Part shown: positions 1 through 6,460 of the stretch, one piece after another
Layout of the letters: the number at the start of each line of letters is the position of its first letter
How positions within the stretch are numbered: the first letter of the stretch is position 1
Source: Croceibacterium_A sp039920345
GTDB lineage: Bacteria; Pseudomonadota; Alphaproteobacteria; Sphingomonadales; Sphingomonadaceae
DNA: 13,152 nt
Direction: 5' to 3'
Assembly (NCBI GenBank): GCA_039920345.1
Contig: JBDSDZ010000038.1
Span: 1 to 13,152 of the forward strand
Notes under the pieces: generated by a model
Databases searched by the model: none
Seen by the model: the letters and a program-made list of their open reading frames with translations, nothing else
What the model was told of the DNA's origin: nothing
Translations under genes and position numbers: made by a program

Positions 1-470
1 CCGGGCGCGGTGGCGGCGGCTTCGCTGAGCGACTGGAGCAGCATCTTGCGGCGGTTCGGGCGGATCTGTGGCAGCGCGGCGGCGCCGCAGAAGGCAGCCG
101 GCAGCCATGGGCGTGAGCGGGCGCCGAGCAGGCGTTCGTAGAGGAAGCGATAGGCGGAGAAGCTGGACAGGTGTTCCTGCGCCAGGTCCTGCGCGGTGAT
201 CCGCAGCAGCGCGCCGATGAAGTCCTGCATTCCCTCGAGCGAGGTTTCGCACGGGATCGCCTCGCGCAGCGTGCGCAGTTCGCGGTAGGCGATGTATTGC
301 TGGCGAATGGCGGCGCTGTCACCCGCGCGGCGCGACCATTGCTTGAAGGCATCACCGCGGCCGAGCCCGATATCGAGCCCGCGCTCGATATAGAGCTGTT
401 CGTCCTCGGAAAAACTGGCGAACTCGCGCAATTCGGCGATCGTCAGCGATGCGGTACCGGTCGTAGCCAT
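1..470 (-). CDS. Hypothetical protein, partial (C-terminus beyond left edge)
   Basis: An open frame runs without a stop from ATG at 470 to the window edge (156 codons seen). It keeps the G/C-rich third positions typical of this genome, so it is very likely real. The start is preceded by an AGGGGG ribosome-binding-like stretch. The product looks soluble and mostly helical and charged. It begins MATTGTASLTIAELREFASF, followed by an acidic patch (SEDEQLYIERG, about residues 21-31) and an arginine-rich middle. No signal peptide, membrane segment or catalytic motif was seen, and I do not recognise the family. It lies 76 bases downstream of thiSG on the same strand. A CtrA-like direct repeat sits about 40 bases upstream, so it may have its own promoter. 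Confidence 0.75.
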   Translation of the reverse strand, partial: MATTGTASLTIAELREFASFSEDEQLYIERGLDIGLGRGDAFKQWSRRAGDSAAIRQQYIAYRELRTLREAIPCETSLEGMQDFIGALLRITAQDLAQEHLSSFSAYRFLYERLLGARSRPWLPAAFCGAAALPQIRPNRRKMLLQSLSEAAATAP

Positions 471-510
471 GCGTGCCCCCTGGTGAAGGGACGAATGTCG
501 CCGATCTTGG

Positions 511-525
511 TTAGCGTCTGGTAAA
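511..525 (-). promoter_or_regulatory. Possible CtrA-like binding site upstream of the hypothetical gene
   Basis: On the minus strand the sequence reads TTTA-CCAGACG-CTAA, with each half followed by CC(A). This gives two imperfect TTAACC-like half sites 11 bases apart, the spacing of the alphaproteobacterial CtrA box (TTAA-N7-TTAA). Six of eight core bases match. It lies 41-55 bases upstream of the ATG at 470. A chance match is possible because the box is short. Confidence 0.25.
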
Positions 526-546
526 CGAACCTGCGAAAATCTCGCT

Positions 547-1545
547 TCAGATCAGCCCGGCCAGCGGGCTGCTGGGATCGGCGTATTTGCGCGTGCCCAT
601 GCGGCCCGAGAGATAGGCATGGCGGCCGGCTTCGACGGCCAGCTTCATCGCGCGGGCCATCCGCACCGGGTCCTTGGCCTCCGCAATCGCGGTGTTCATC
701 AGCACGCCGTCGCAGCCGAGTTCCATCGCCACCGCGGCATCGCTGGCGGTGCCGACCCCGGCATCGACCAGCACTGGCACGCCCGCACCTTCGACGATCA
801 GGCGGATAGTCACCCGGTTCTGGATCCCGAGGCCCGAACCGATCGGGGCGCCGAGCGGCATCACCGCCACCGCGCCTGCTTCTTCAAGCTGCTTGGCGGC
901 GATCGGATCGTCCACGCAGTAAACCATCGGCTTGAAGCCCTCGTTGGCAAGGACCTCGGTCGCTTTCAGCGTCTCGCGCATGTCGGGATAGAGCGTGCGC
1001 GCTTCACCCAACACCTCCAGCTTGACCAGGTCCCACCCACCCACCTCGCGCGCCAGCCGCAGCGTTCGGATGGCCTCGTCCGCGGTGAAACAGCCGGCGG
1101 TGTTGGGCAGGTAAGTGATCCGCTTGGGATCTATGAAGTCCATCAGCACCGGCTGGCTAGGGTCCGCGATGTTGACCCGGCGAACCGCAACCGTGACGAT
1201 TTCGGCTCCGCTCGCCTCGACCGCGGCGGCGTCTTCGGCGAAGTTCTTGTACTTGCCGGTGCCGACAATCAGGCGCGAGCGGAAGGTGTGTCCAGCGACG
1301 GTCCAGCTATCGTCATCGGCCAGCCTGGCAGCGTGATCGCCCCCGCCCACGAAATGGACGATTTCGAGCACGTCGCCATCGGCCAGCGCCGTTTCGGACA
1401 AGGTCGAGCGCGGCACGATCGTGCCATTGCGTTCGACCGCGACCTTTTCCGGCTTGAGGCCGAGCTCGCCGACCAGCGCGGCGATGGTGGCGGCGGCGGA
1501 GCGGCGGGGTTCGCCGTTGACGATAAGGGTGAGTGGCGCGGTCAT
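547..1545 (-). CDS. thiG: Fused sulfur carrier ThiS - thiazole synthase ThiG
   Basis: The product (332 aa) makes the thiazole phosphate moiety of thiamine from deoxyxylulose 5-phosphate, dehydroglycine and ThiS-bound sulfur in the cytoplasm. Residues 1-69 are a ThiS ubiquitin-like domain starting MTAPLTLIVNGEPRR and ending in the carrier motif VGGG (66-69). Residues about 78-332 are a full ThiG barrel with LVKLEVLG (Schiff-base lysine K175), GAPIGSG (232-238), VDAGVGTASDAA (260-271) and VLMNTAIA (281-288). Such ThiS-ThiG fusions are known (bifunctional sulfur carrier/thiazole synthase family). ATG 1545 was chosen because ThiS starts there; an upstream TTG at 1632 would add 29 unrelated residues inside the MerC-like gene. 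It starts 22 bases after the MerC-like stop, so the two may be co-transcribed. No TPP riboswitch core was seen before it. Its ribosome binding site is weak. Confidence 0.95.
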   Translation of the reverse strand: MTAPLTLIVNGEPRRSAAATIAALVGELGLKPEKVAVERNGTIVPRSTLSETALADGDVLEIVHFVGGGDHAARLADDDSWTVAGHTFRSRLIVGTGKYKNFAEDAAAVEASGAEIVTVAVRRVNIADPSQPVLMDFIDPKRITYLPNTAGCFTADEAIRTLRLAREVGGWDLVKLEVLGEARTLYPDMRETLKATEVLANEGFKPMVYCVDDPIAAKQLEEAGAVAVMPLGAPIGSGLGIQNRVTIRLIVEGAGVPVLVDAGVGTASDAAVAMELGCDGVLMNTAIAEAKDPVRMARAMKLAVEAGRHAYLSGRMGTRKYADPSSPLAGLI

Positions 1546-1567
1546 GATTGCCGCGAGATAGCGGCTG

Positions 1568-1948
1568 CTACCGGCGAAGCAAGTTGGGGCGTATGTTGAA
1601 CACGTGGCCGAGCGAGACGAGCGTGACGCCAATCACTGTCAGCACGGCCTCTTCGGTACCGTGCGGCACGGCCAGCGCGCCGCCCATGAAACTGAGCCCG
1701 GTCATCGCGATAACGAACGGCGCCGCGCGACGGTGCCGGATCGCGCCAAGGCCGATGGCGCTACCCGCAATCAGCGTCGCGAGCAGCAGGCCGACGCGGT
1801 GAATCGCCGGATTGAGCAGCATGCCGCCGCTCAGCCCAAGGCCCGCGACGATCACCACACCGGCCACGCAATGCACCGCGCACAGGCACGACAACATCAT
1901 GCCAACGCGGTCCAGCTTGCCGCGAATCCGGGGGAACAAAGCAGTCAT
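1568..1948 (-). CDS. MerC-like small membrane protein
   Basis: The product (126 aa) has four hydrophobic segments at about residues 17-38, 52-70, 77-94 and 101-118. A cysteine/histidine cluster, CLCAVHC (C21, C23, H26, C27), lies in the first helix after KLDRVGMMLS. This is the pattern of the MerC domain family, inner-membrane proteins linked to mercury or other soft-metal transport; members outside mer operons mostly have no assigned substrate. No merR, merA or other mercury gene is nearby, so mercury resistance is not implied. ATG 1948 was chosen; the longer frame begins at a TTG (1984) inside a candidate regulatory box and adds 12 residues unlike a family N-terminus. It lies upstream of thiSG (22-base gap) and divergent from heme A synthase. 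A Zur-like box just upstream suggests regulation by zinc. Confidence 0.8.
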   Translation of the reverse strand: MTALFPRIRGKLDRVGMMLSCLCAVHCVAGVVIVAGLGLSGGMLLNPAIHRVGLLLATLIAGSAIGLGAIRHRRAAPFVIAMTGLSFMGGALAVPHGTEEAVLTVIGVTLVSLGHVFNIRPNLLRR

Positions 1949-1960
1949 TGTGGTCCATCT

Positions 1961-1978
1961 ATGTAACCATATAACGTT
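1961..1978 (-). promoter_or_regulatory. Candidate Zur (zinc uptake regulator) box
   Basis: The plus strand reads ATGTAACCATATAACGTT. Against the alphaproteobacterial Zur consensus ATGTTATAnTATAACAT, 12 of 16 defined bases match: seven of eight in the right half and five of eight in the left. It lies 13 bases upstream of the ATG of the MerC-like gene and about 80 bases before the divergent heme A synthase start. A metal-responsive repressor at a metal-transporter-like gene makes sense, but the match is by eye and imperfect. Confidence 0.4.
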
Positions 1979-2060
1979 GCGCAAGGGCTAAGGCTTCCGG
2001 CGTTGCAACTCGTCGCGTATGTCTTGCGCTTTGTCGCACCCAAGAGCAGGGATTGCGCCC

Positions 2061-3119
2061 ATGGTCGCACAGGCGGGGTATGTGGCGGAACAACAGGCCA
2101 GCGGAGCAGCCCGTCCGATGGCGCTGGCGCGCTGGCTGCTGGCCATCGCGGTGCTGGTCATCGCCATGGTCGCGGTCGGCGGGATCACCCGGCTGACCGA
2201 ATCCGGGCTTTCAATCACCGAATGGAAGCCGGTCACCGGCGCGCTGCCGCCGCTAAGCGATGCGCAGTGGCAGGCCGAGTTCGCTGGGTACAAACAGATC
2301 GGTGAATACCGCCAGATCAACGGCCCGACGGGCATGACGCTGGCGGATTACAAGTTCATCTACTTCTGGGAATGGACGCACCGGCTTCTGGGCCGGCTGA
2401 TCGGCATGGCCTTTGCCCTGCCGCTGGCGTGGTTCTGGATCCGGCGCGCGATCCCGGCTGGCTATAAGCCGCGGCTGGTCGCGCTGCTCGCGCTGGGCGG
2501 GCTGCAGGGCGTATTCGGCTGGTACATGGTCCGCTCGGGCCTTTCGGAACGGGTGACCGACGTGAGCCATTTCTGGCTCTCGATCCACCTCCTGACCGCG
2601 TTGGTGACGCTGGCCGGGCTGGTGTGGACCGCGCTCGACCTGGTCGAGCTGTCGCACAACCCGACTGCCCGACCGGCGCGGCTGACAGGCCTAGCCGGAC
2701 TCGCTGGGGCCCTGTTGTTCGTCCAGCTGATGCTCGGCGCCTGGGTCGCCGGGCTCAATGCCGGGCTGGCATCGAACACCTGGCCGCTGATGCAGGGCCA
2801 CCTGTTTCCCGAAGTGGACTGGTCGCACGGCGCCGGATGGGCGTTTACCCACGATCCCTACCTTCTCCATTTCCTCCATCGCTGGTGGGCCTGGCTGGTG
2901 GTTGCCGCGCTTGTCGTGCTGGCCCGCAAGGCGAAGCAGGCCGGCGGCCAGCGCGCGGCGACGACGGTGCACATCGTATTCGGCACTCAGATCCTGCTCG
3001 GTATCGCCGCAGTCATGACCGGCGTCGCGCTATGGCTGGCGGTGCTTCACCAGCTCAACGGGGCGCTGCTGGTGGCGGCGACGACGTGGGGTGCACACTG
3101 GCTGGGGAAGCGGGCATGA
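2061..3119 (+). CDS. ctaA: Heme A synthase (COX15/CtaA)
   Basis: The product (352 aa) oxidises heme O to heme A in the inner membrane for aa3-type cytochrome oxidase. It is an eight-helix protein of the alphaproteobacterial/mitochondrial COX15 type. The signature TRLTESGLSITEWKPVTG follows the first helix (residues 43-60). Candidate heme-ligand and catalytic residues are E104 and H107 in FWEWTHR, H170 and H176 in VSHFWLSIH, H273 in FLHRWW and H330 in VLHQLNG. The two halves show the family's internal duplication. ATG 2061 was chosen because AGCAGGG precedes it; ATG 2019 would add 14 residues without a visible ribosome binding site. Other oxidase assembly genes are not in the window. Its stop overlaps the start of the next gene (ATGA), indicating translational coupling. 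Confidence 0.93.
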   Translation: MVAQAGYVAEQQASGAARPMALARWLLAIAVLVIAMVAVGGITRLTESGLSITEWKPVTGALPPLSDAQWQAEFAGYKQIGEYRQINGPTGMTLADYKFIYFWEWTHRLLGRLIGMAFALPLAWFWIRRAIPAGYKPRLVALLALGGLQGVFGWYMVRSGLSERVTDVSHFWLSIHLLTALVTLAGLVWTALDLVELSHNPTARPARLTGLAGLAGALLFVQLMLGAWVAGLNAGLASNTWPLMQGHLFPEVDWSHGAGWAFTHDPYLLHFLHRWWAWLVVAALVVLARKAKQAGGQRAATTVHIVFGTQILLGIAAVMTGVALWLAVLHQLNGALLVAATTWGAHWLGKRA

Positions 3120-3844
3120 GCGCCAATCGCCGCACCCTGCTGCGCCTTGCGGCAACAGCGATGATCCTGCCGTTCGTCACCGCCACCGCGCGTGCAGCGG
3201 GCGCGCGGCCCCCGTTCCAGCCGCCAGCCGGGCCGATGTTGTATAGCCGCCGCCTCGAGCGGACGCTGGCCGATGGTGCCAGCTACGTCGTGACACGAAG
3301 TTTTGCCGTCCGCTTTGAGGCGGCGGCGCGCGGCTTCAGGGTCACCGGAGAGCAAGTCGATGTTCAGGTCGCTGCCCCCGCCAAACTGGCCGAATTCGCC
3401 CGCATCGAGCGGGAGCGGCGCGAGGAAGTCCTGTTCCCGCTCCACCTTGATGCCAACGGCGCAATCACCGGGGCTAAACGCGTGCCCCTCGGCAACCAGC
3501 TCGACCAGGCTGTTGGCGAGGCCTTGGCCGCAATCAGCCAGCGGACGAACAGCGCGGCCGAGCGGGCGGAACTGCGCCAGTTCATCACCGCGATCAGCCA
3601 GAGCGCGGGCCAGTTGGTGACCCGGTTGCCGGCCGACTTGTTCGCTCCATCGCTGACCCCGCAGCGCGCGACGCGGTCGCTCGAACTGCCGGGCGGCGAG
3701 GCTGGCGAAGTGACAGTGAGTTTCAGCGCGGCGGCGGATCCTGTCACTGGGCTGATGGAACAGGCTACGCGCGAAGTGCTGACGCGGCTCGAACACGACA
3801 GCCGTCGGACCGTCGAATCCTGGCGGCTTGCACCGCTGATTTAG
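3116..3844 (+). CDS. Hypothetical exported protein coupled to heme A synthase
   Basis: The product (242 aa) begins MSANRRTLLRLAATAMILPF, with a twin-arginine-like RRTLLRL motif, a hydrophobic stretch and an ATARAAGA region suited to signal peptidase cleavage near residue 29. It is therefore probably periplasmic, possibly exported folded by Tat. The mature part is rich in arginine, alanine and glutamate. It has a likely beta-rich first half (YSRRLERTLADGASYVVTRS onward) and a helical centre, and it ends with WRLAPLI. No cysteine, heme-binding CxxCH or catalytic motif was seen. I do not recognise a named family. The start is firm because ATG overlaps the heme A synthase stop by four bases. This coupling suggests a role linked to heme A or oxidase, but that is inference only. 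No terminator hairpin was seen after it. Confidence 0.85.
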   Translation: MSANRRTLLRLAATAMILPFVTATARAAGARPPFQPPAGPMLYSRRLERTLADGASYVVTRSFAVRFEAAARGFRVTGEQVDVQVAAPAKLAEFARIERERREEVLFPLHLDANGAITGAKRVPLGNQLDQAVGEALAAISQRTNSAAERAELRQFITAISQSAGQLVTRLPADLFAPSLTPQRATRSLELPGGEAGEVTVSFSAAADPVTGLMEQATREVLTRLEHDSRRTVESWRLAPLI

Positions 3845-3885
3845 CATACGGTATCATTTTACCTCTCCGCAAACCCGCGGATTGC

Positions 3886-3988
3886 TTGACTTACGTGCAC
3901 ATCACAGACAGAGGGCGCGTCTTCGCGGACCGGCACGGCCGAGTTCGCGCCGCAATTCACTGCACCAACTATAGGGACTTCCCGAGCC
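3886..3988 (+). promoter_or_regulatory. Leader and possible promoter of rplM-rpsI
   Basis: A TTGACT hexamer (3886-3891) resembles a sigma-70 -35 box, but no convincing -10 follows at the right spacing, so the promoter is tentative. The roughly 80-base leader contains an inverted repeat GGCGCG (3914-3919) / CGCGCC (3946-3951) enclosing a second CCGGCACGGCCG fold. AGGGA at 3973-3977 is the likely ribosome binding site for L13. The rplM-rpsI leader of enterobacteria is known to be autoregulated by L13; a similar role here is only a guess. Confidence 0.3.
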
Positions 3989-4468
3989 ATGAAGGCGCTC
4001 AGCAAGGTAACCCGGTCGATCAAACCGGCCGAGGTCGAAAAGCAATGGCATCTGATTGATGCCGATGGACTGGTTGTGGGCCGCCTGGCCTCGATCGTCG
4101 CCAACATCCTGCGCGGCAAGCACAAGCCGAGCTTCACCCCGCACGTCGATTGCGGCGACCATGTCGTCATCGTCAACGTCGAGAAGGTGGCGTTCACCGG
4201 CAAGAAGCGTGACGCGAAGACCTATTACAAGCACACCGGTTATGCCGGCGGCATCAAGGCGGTTACCGCTGACAAGGTGCTCGACGGACGCTTTCCGGAG
4301 CGCGTGCTTGAAAAGGCGGTTGAGCGGATGATTCCGCGCGGCCCGCTGGGCCGCCAGCAGATGCGCGCCCTGCACCTTTACGCCGGCACCGAGCATCCGC
4401 ACGCGGGCACCCAGCCCCAGCCGCTCGACGTTGCCTCGATGAACCGCAAGAACAAGGCTGCCGCATAA
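3989..4468 (+). CDS. rplM: 50S ribosomal protein L13
   Basis: The product (159 aa) is an early-assembly protein of the large ribosomal subunit that binds 23S rRNA. Family hallmarks are WHLIDADGLVVGRLAS (about residues 20-35), the central HVDCGDHVVIVNVEKVAFTG block and the signature VERMIPRGPLGRQQMRALHLYAG (about 111-133). It is about 17 residues longer than E. coli L13 because of a C-terminal tail ending MNRKNKAAA. The stop TAA overlaps the ATG of rpsI by one base (TAATG), so L13 and S9 are translated in a coupled way, in the usual bacterial order. Confidence 0.98.
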   Translation: MKALSKVTRSIKPAEVEKQWHLIDADGLVVGRLASIVANILRGKHKPSFTPHVDCGDHVVIVNVEKVAFTGKKRDAKTYYKHTGYAGGIKAVTADKVLDGRFPERVLEKAVERMIPRGPLGRQQMRALHLYAGTEHPHAGTQPQPLDVASMNRKNKAAA

Positions 4469-5163
4469 TGGCTACCGACAAGACCCCTGCAACCGAAGCC
4501 GCTTCGGAAACCCCGATCACGCCGGAAGTGCAAGCTGCTCCGGAAGTCCAGGCCGCTCCTGAAGTCCAGACCGCTCCTGAAGTCCAGGCCGCTCCTGAAG
4601 TCCAGGCCGCTGGGGAAGCTCCGGAAGTCCAAGCCGCTCCTGAAACTCAGACCGTTAGCGACCTTGCCGATCTCGGCACGCTGTCGGGCGAAGCGGCTCC
4701 GGCTGGTGACGAACCTGTCGTACCCCCGCCGGTCAAGTCGACCCTCGCGATCATGCGCGAACAGGAACTGGACGCGCAGGGCCGCGCCTATGCGACCGGC
4801 CGCCGCAAGGACGCCGTCTCGCGCGTGTGGATCAAGCCGGGCAGCGGCAAGATCACCGTCAACGGCCGCGACCAGGAAGTCTATTTCGCCCGCCCGACCC
4901 TGCGCCTGGTGATCAACCAGCCGTTCGGCATCGTCGAACGCGACGGCCAGTATGATGTAGTCTGCACCGTTGCCGGGGGCGGCCTCTCCGGCCAGGCCGG
5001 TGCGGTCAAGCATGGCATCAGCCAGGCCCTCGCCAAGTTCGAGCCGGCCCTTCGCACCACCATCAAGGCCGCCGGGTTCCTGACCCGTGACAGCCGTGTG
5101 GTTGAACGCAAGAAGTACGGCCGCGCCAAGGCGCGCAAGAGCTTCCAGTTCAGTAAGCGCTGA
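4468..5163 (+). CDS. rpsI: 30S ribosomal protein S9 with repeat-built N-terminal extension
   Basis: The product (231 aa) is a protein of the 30S head whose C-terminal tail reaches the P-site tRNA. The conserved core starts near residue 108 (YATGRRKDAVSRVWIKPGSG). It contains the S9 signature GGGLSGQAGAVKHGISQAL (170-188) and ends with the invariant FSKR tail. Residues 1-107 are an extra acidic, Ala/Pro/Glu/Val-rich segment, making the protein about 100 residues longer than E. coli S9 (about 130). Residues 19-63 consist of hexapeptide repeats of PEVQAA type. Shorter N-terminal extensions of S9 occur in alphaproteobacteria; the tandem repeat form is the odd feature. ATG 4468 is fixed by the TAATG overlap with rplM, and no internal start with a good ribosome binding site would restore a short S9. 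Confidence 0.97.
   Translation: MATDKTPATEAASETPITPEVQAAPEVQAAPEVQTAPEVQAAPEVQAAGEAPEVQAAPETQTVSDLADLGTLSGEAAPAGDEPVVPPPVKSTLAIMREQELDAQGRAYATGRRKDAVSRVWIKPGSGKITVNGRDQEVYFARPTLRLVINQPFGIVERDGQYDVVCTVAGGGLSGQAGAVKHGISQALAKFEPALRTTIKAAGFLTRDSRVVERKKYGRAKARKSFQFSKR
4522..4656 (+). repeat. 18-base in-frame tandem repeat in rpsI (PEVQAA units)
   Basis: Units CCnGAAGTnCAnnCCGCT or close variants start at 4522, 4540, 4558, 4576, 4594 and 4621. A degenerate seventh copy (PETQTV) starts at 4639. A nine-base insertion (GEA) separates the fifth and sixth. The copies at 4576 and 4594 are identical and the one at 4558 differs by one base, which points to recent duplication. Each unit keeps the reading frame. 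Confidence 0.95.
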
Positions 5164-5184
5164 TCCGGCAAATTCCAAAGTTCG

Positions 5185-5214
5185 AAAGGGCGGCCTCGCG
5201 GGGCCGCCCTTTTT
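5185..5214 (+). terminator. Rho-independent terminator of rplM-rpsI
   Basis: A perfect 11-bp stem, AAAGGGCGGCC (5185-5195) with GGCCGCCCTTT (5202-5212), has a six-base loop and runs into TTTTT (5210-5214). It starts 22 bases after the rpsI stop. In the reverse direction the stem is followed by TTTC, so it may also stop the converging minus-strand operon weakly. Confidence 0.93.
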
Positions 5215-5238
5215 CGTTGGTTTGTCGACCCCGCGCGC

Positions 5239-6402
5239 TCACTGCCCCAGGAGTCGCTCCTGCTGCGCGCGGAACCAGGGATAGAAGGGCACCGGGTAGG
5301 CGTCGTTCGCATCCTGTGAAGGATCGACTTCGCTGACATCGCGAACATTCGAATCAAAGGCGTTGAGCGTCTTCGTAGTCGCCGGGATCGCGTAACAAGC
5401 GAGGCCCAGCAAGGCGGCCCATGCCGCGCCTTTGAATCGCAAATCGGCCACCCCAGGACGGATCGCACCCACGACGGCTGCGACGATGAACAGGCTCATG
5501 GTGTACGTGATCCTGAGTTGCGGAGTCTTGGCGCAGGGGAGTGCCAGCAGCAGCGCGATCAGGGCCAGCGAAACGATCTGGGCATCGCGTTTGCCATGGA
5601 CAATGAGAAGCCAGCCAGTGGCCGCAAGGCATAGCACCCAACCGGCAATTTCAAGCGGACCACCGAGAAATGGAATTGGAACCCACCAAGTCACGATCGC
5701 AAGGATGAAGTTCTTCACCGCATTGAGCGCGAGCATCGCCCAGCCAAGCCCCTGCAGATGGCTTTGAAGGCCGTCGTCGTGTGCTGCTGCGAAGCTGACA
5801 ATCGCGAATGTGGCGAACAGGGTCAGGCCGGCGGCACGATCACCCGGATAGCGGCGCAGTCCATATTTCGTCGCAAACGCGAGTGGAAACGCCACCGCGG
5901 TTACTTTGCTCAGAAAGCTGCCGACCGCCATCGGCCACGCCAGCCATTTGTGTCCCTGATCGTGCAACAAGATCGAGCTGAGCAGGAAAATCGTGAACAG
6001 CGGGTCGTTGCGCTCGGCAATCCAGCCGAGCGAAAAGGCCAGTTGAGGCAGCATGTTCCAGGCCAGCACGGCAATGCCAGCGCGACGCTCGCCAATGCGG
6101 GGACGCAGGACAAAGAAGGCGAGTACGCAATTCGCCAGATGGAGCGCGTGATTGACGAGATGGTGCGCGAACGGCGTGTTCCCGAGCGCGCTGCTGGTCA
6201 GCGGGAAGAGCAGCCAGAAGATGGGCCTGAATTGGGGGTCGCTCTTGATGGCTTCCACAACCGTCTGCCAGGTTTGACTGTCCTGGTAGTAGTCATCGTC
6301 GAAGTAGCCGAAACCCAGTGAACGGGCATGGAGGACGAGATAGGAAAACGCGAGAGCCGCCGCGAACAGCCAGGCCTCCCGAGAGCGTATGGCCAGCTTC
6401 AT
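5239..6402 (-). CDS. GT-C type multi-pass membrane glycosyltransferase-like protein
   Basis: The product (387 aa) has about ten to twelve hydrophobic helices. After helix 1 comes an acidic loop FDDDYY (D35-D37), where GT-C enzymes carry their catalytic or metal-binding acidic residues. Then follow FRPIFWLLFPLT (58-69), HHLVNHALHLANCVLAFFVLR (80-100) and an ERNDPLFTIFLLSSILL block (130-146). These match the RP...LNY, HLVN...LH and GRxD patterns of GT-C proteins that use polyprenyl-phosphate sugars (PMT/ArnT-like and related families). Donor and acceptor are unknown. ATG 6402 is the only sensible start, with GGGGACC about a dozen bases upstream. It is the last gene of the cluster, 58 bases after the metallophosphoesterase. 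It reads as somewhat less GC-rich than its neighbours (impression, not measured). Confidence 0.75.
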   Translation of the reverse strand: MKLAIRSREAWLFAAALAFSYLVLHARSLGFGYFDDDYYQDSQTWQTVVEAIKSDPQFRPIFWLLFPLTSSALGNTPFAHHLVNHALHLANCVLAFFVLRPRIGERRAGIAVLAWNMLPQLAFSLGWIAERNDPLFTIFLLSSILLHDQGHKWLAWPMAVGSFLSKVTAVAFPLAFATKYGLRRYPGDRAAGLTLFATFAIVSFAAAHDDGLQSHLQGLGWAMLALNAVKNFILAIVTWWVPIPFLGGPLEIAGWVLCLAATGWLLIVHGKRDAQIVSLALIALLLALPCAKTPQLRITYTMSLFIVAAVVGAIRPGVADLRFKGAAWAALLGLACYAIPATTKTLNAFDSNVRDVSEVDPSQDANDAYPVPFYPWFRAQQERLLGQ

Positions 6403-6460
6403 TACCCGGTAAGGTCCCCAACCTCAATTGGACGAGCATAAGGCGGCAGCGCTGGTAAGG

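Noticed and set aside
1546..1567. TPP riboswitch before thiSG
   Set aside because: Only 22 bases separate it from the preceding gene, and no CTGAGA-type core was seen there or before the MerC-like gene.
619..1599. Long plus-strand open frame opposite thiSG
   Set aside because: It lies antisense to a complete, motif-confirmed ThiS-ThiG; the translation is His/Arg/Gln-rich with no domain, as expected of a GC-rich shadow frame.
1546..1632. Extended start of thiSG at TTG 1632
   Set aside because: It overlaps the MerC-like coding end and adds 29 residues before a normal ThiS N-terminus.
3846..3863. Small palindrome ATACGGTAT and nearby GGTA/TACC arms after the exported-protein gene
   Set aside because: The arms are only four bases long, without a T-run; they are too short to call an operator or terminator.
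4378..5178. Minus-strand open frame of 266 codons with FRSGLD repeats
   Set aside because: The repeats are only the antisense reading of the rpsI tandem repeat, and the frame covers the conserved S9 core on the other strand.
5758..6321. Plus-strand frame of 187 codons opposite the GT-C gene
   Set aside because: The translation is charged and low in complexity, while the opposite strand shows clear membrane helices and GT-C motifs.
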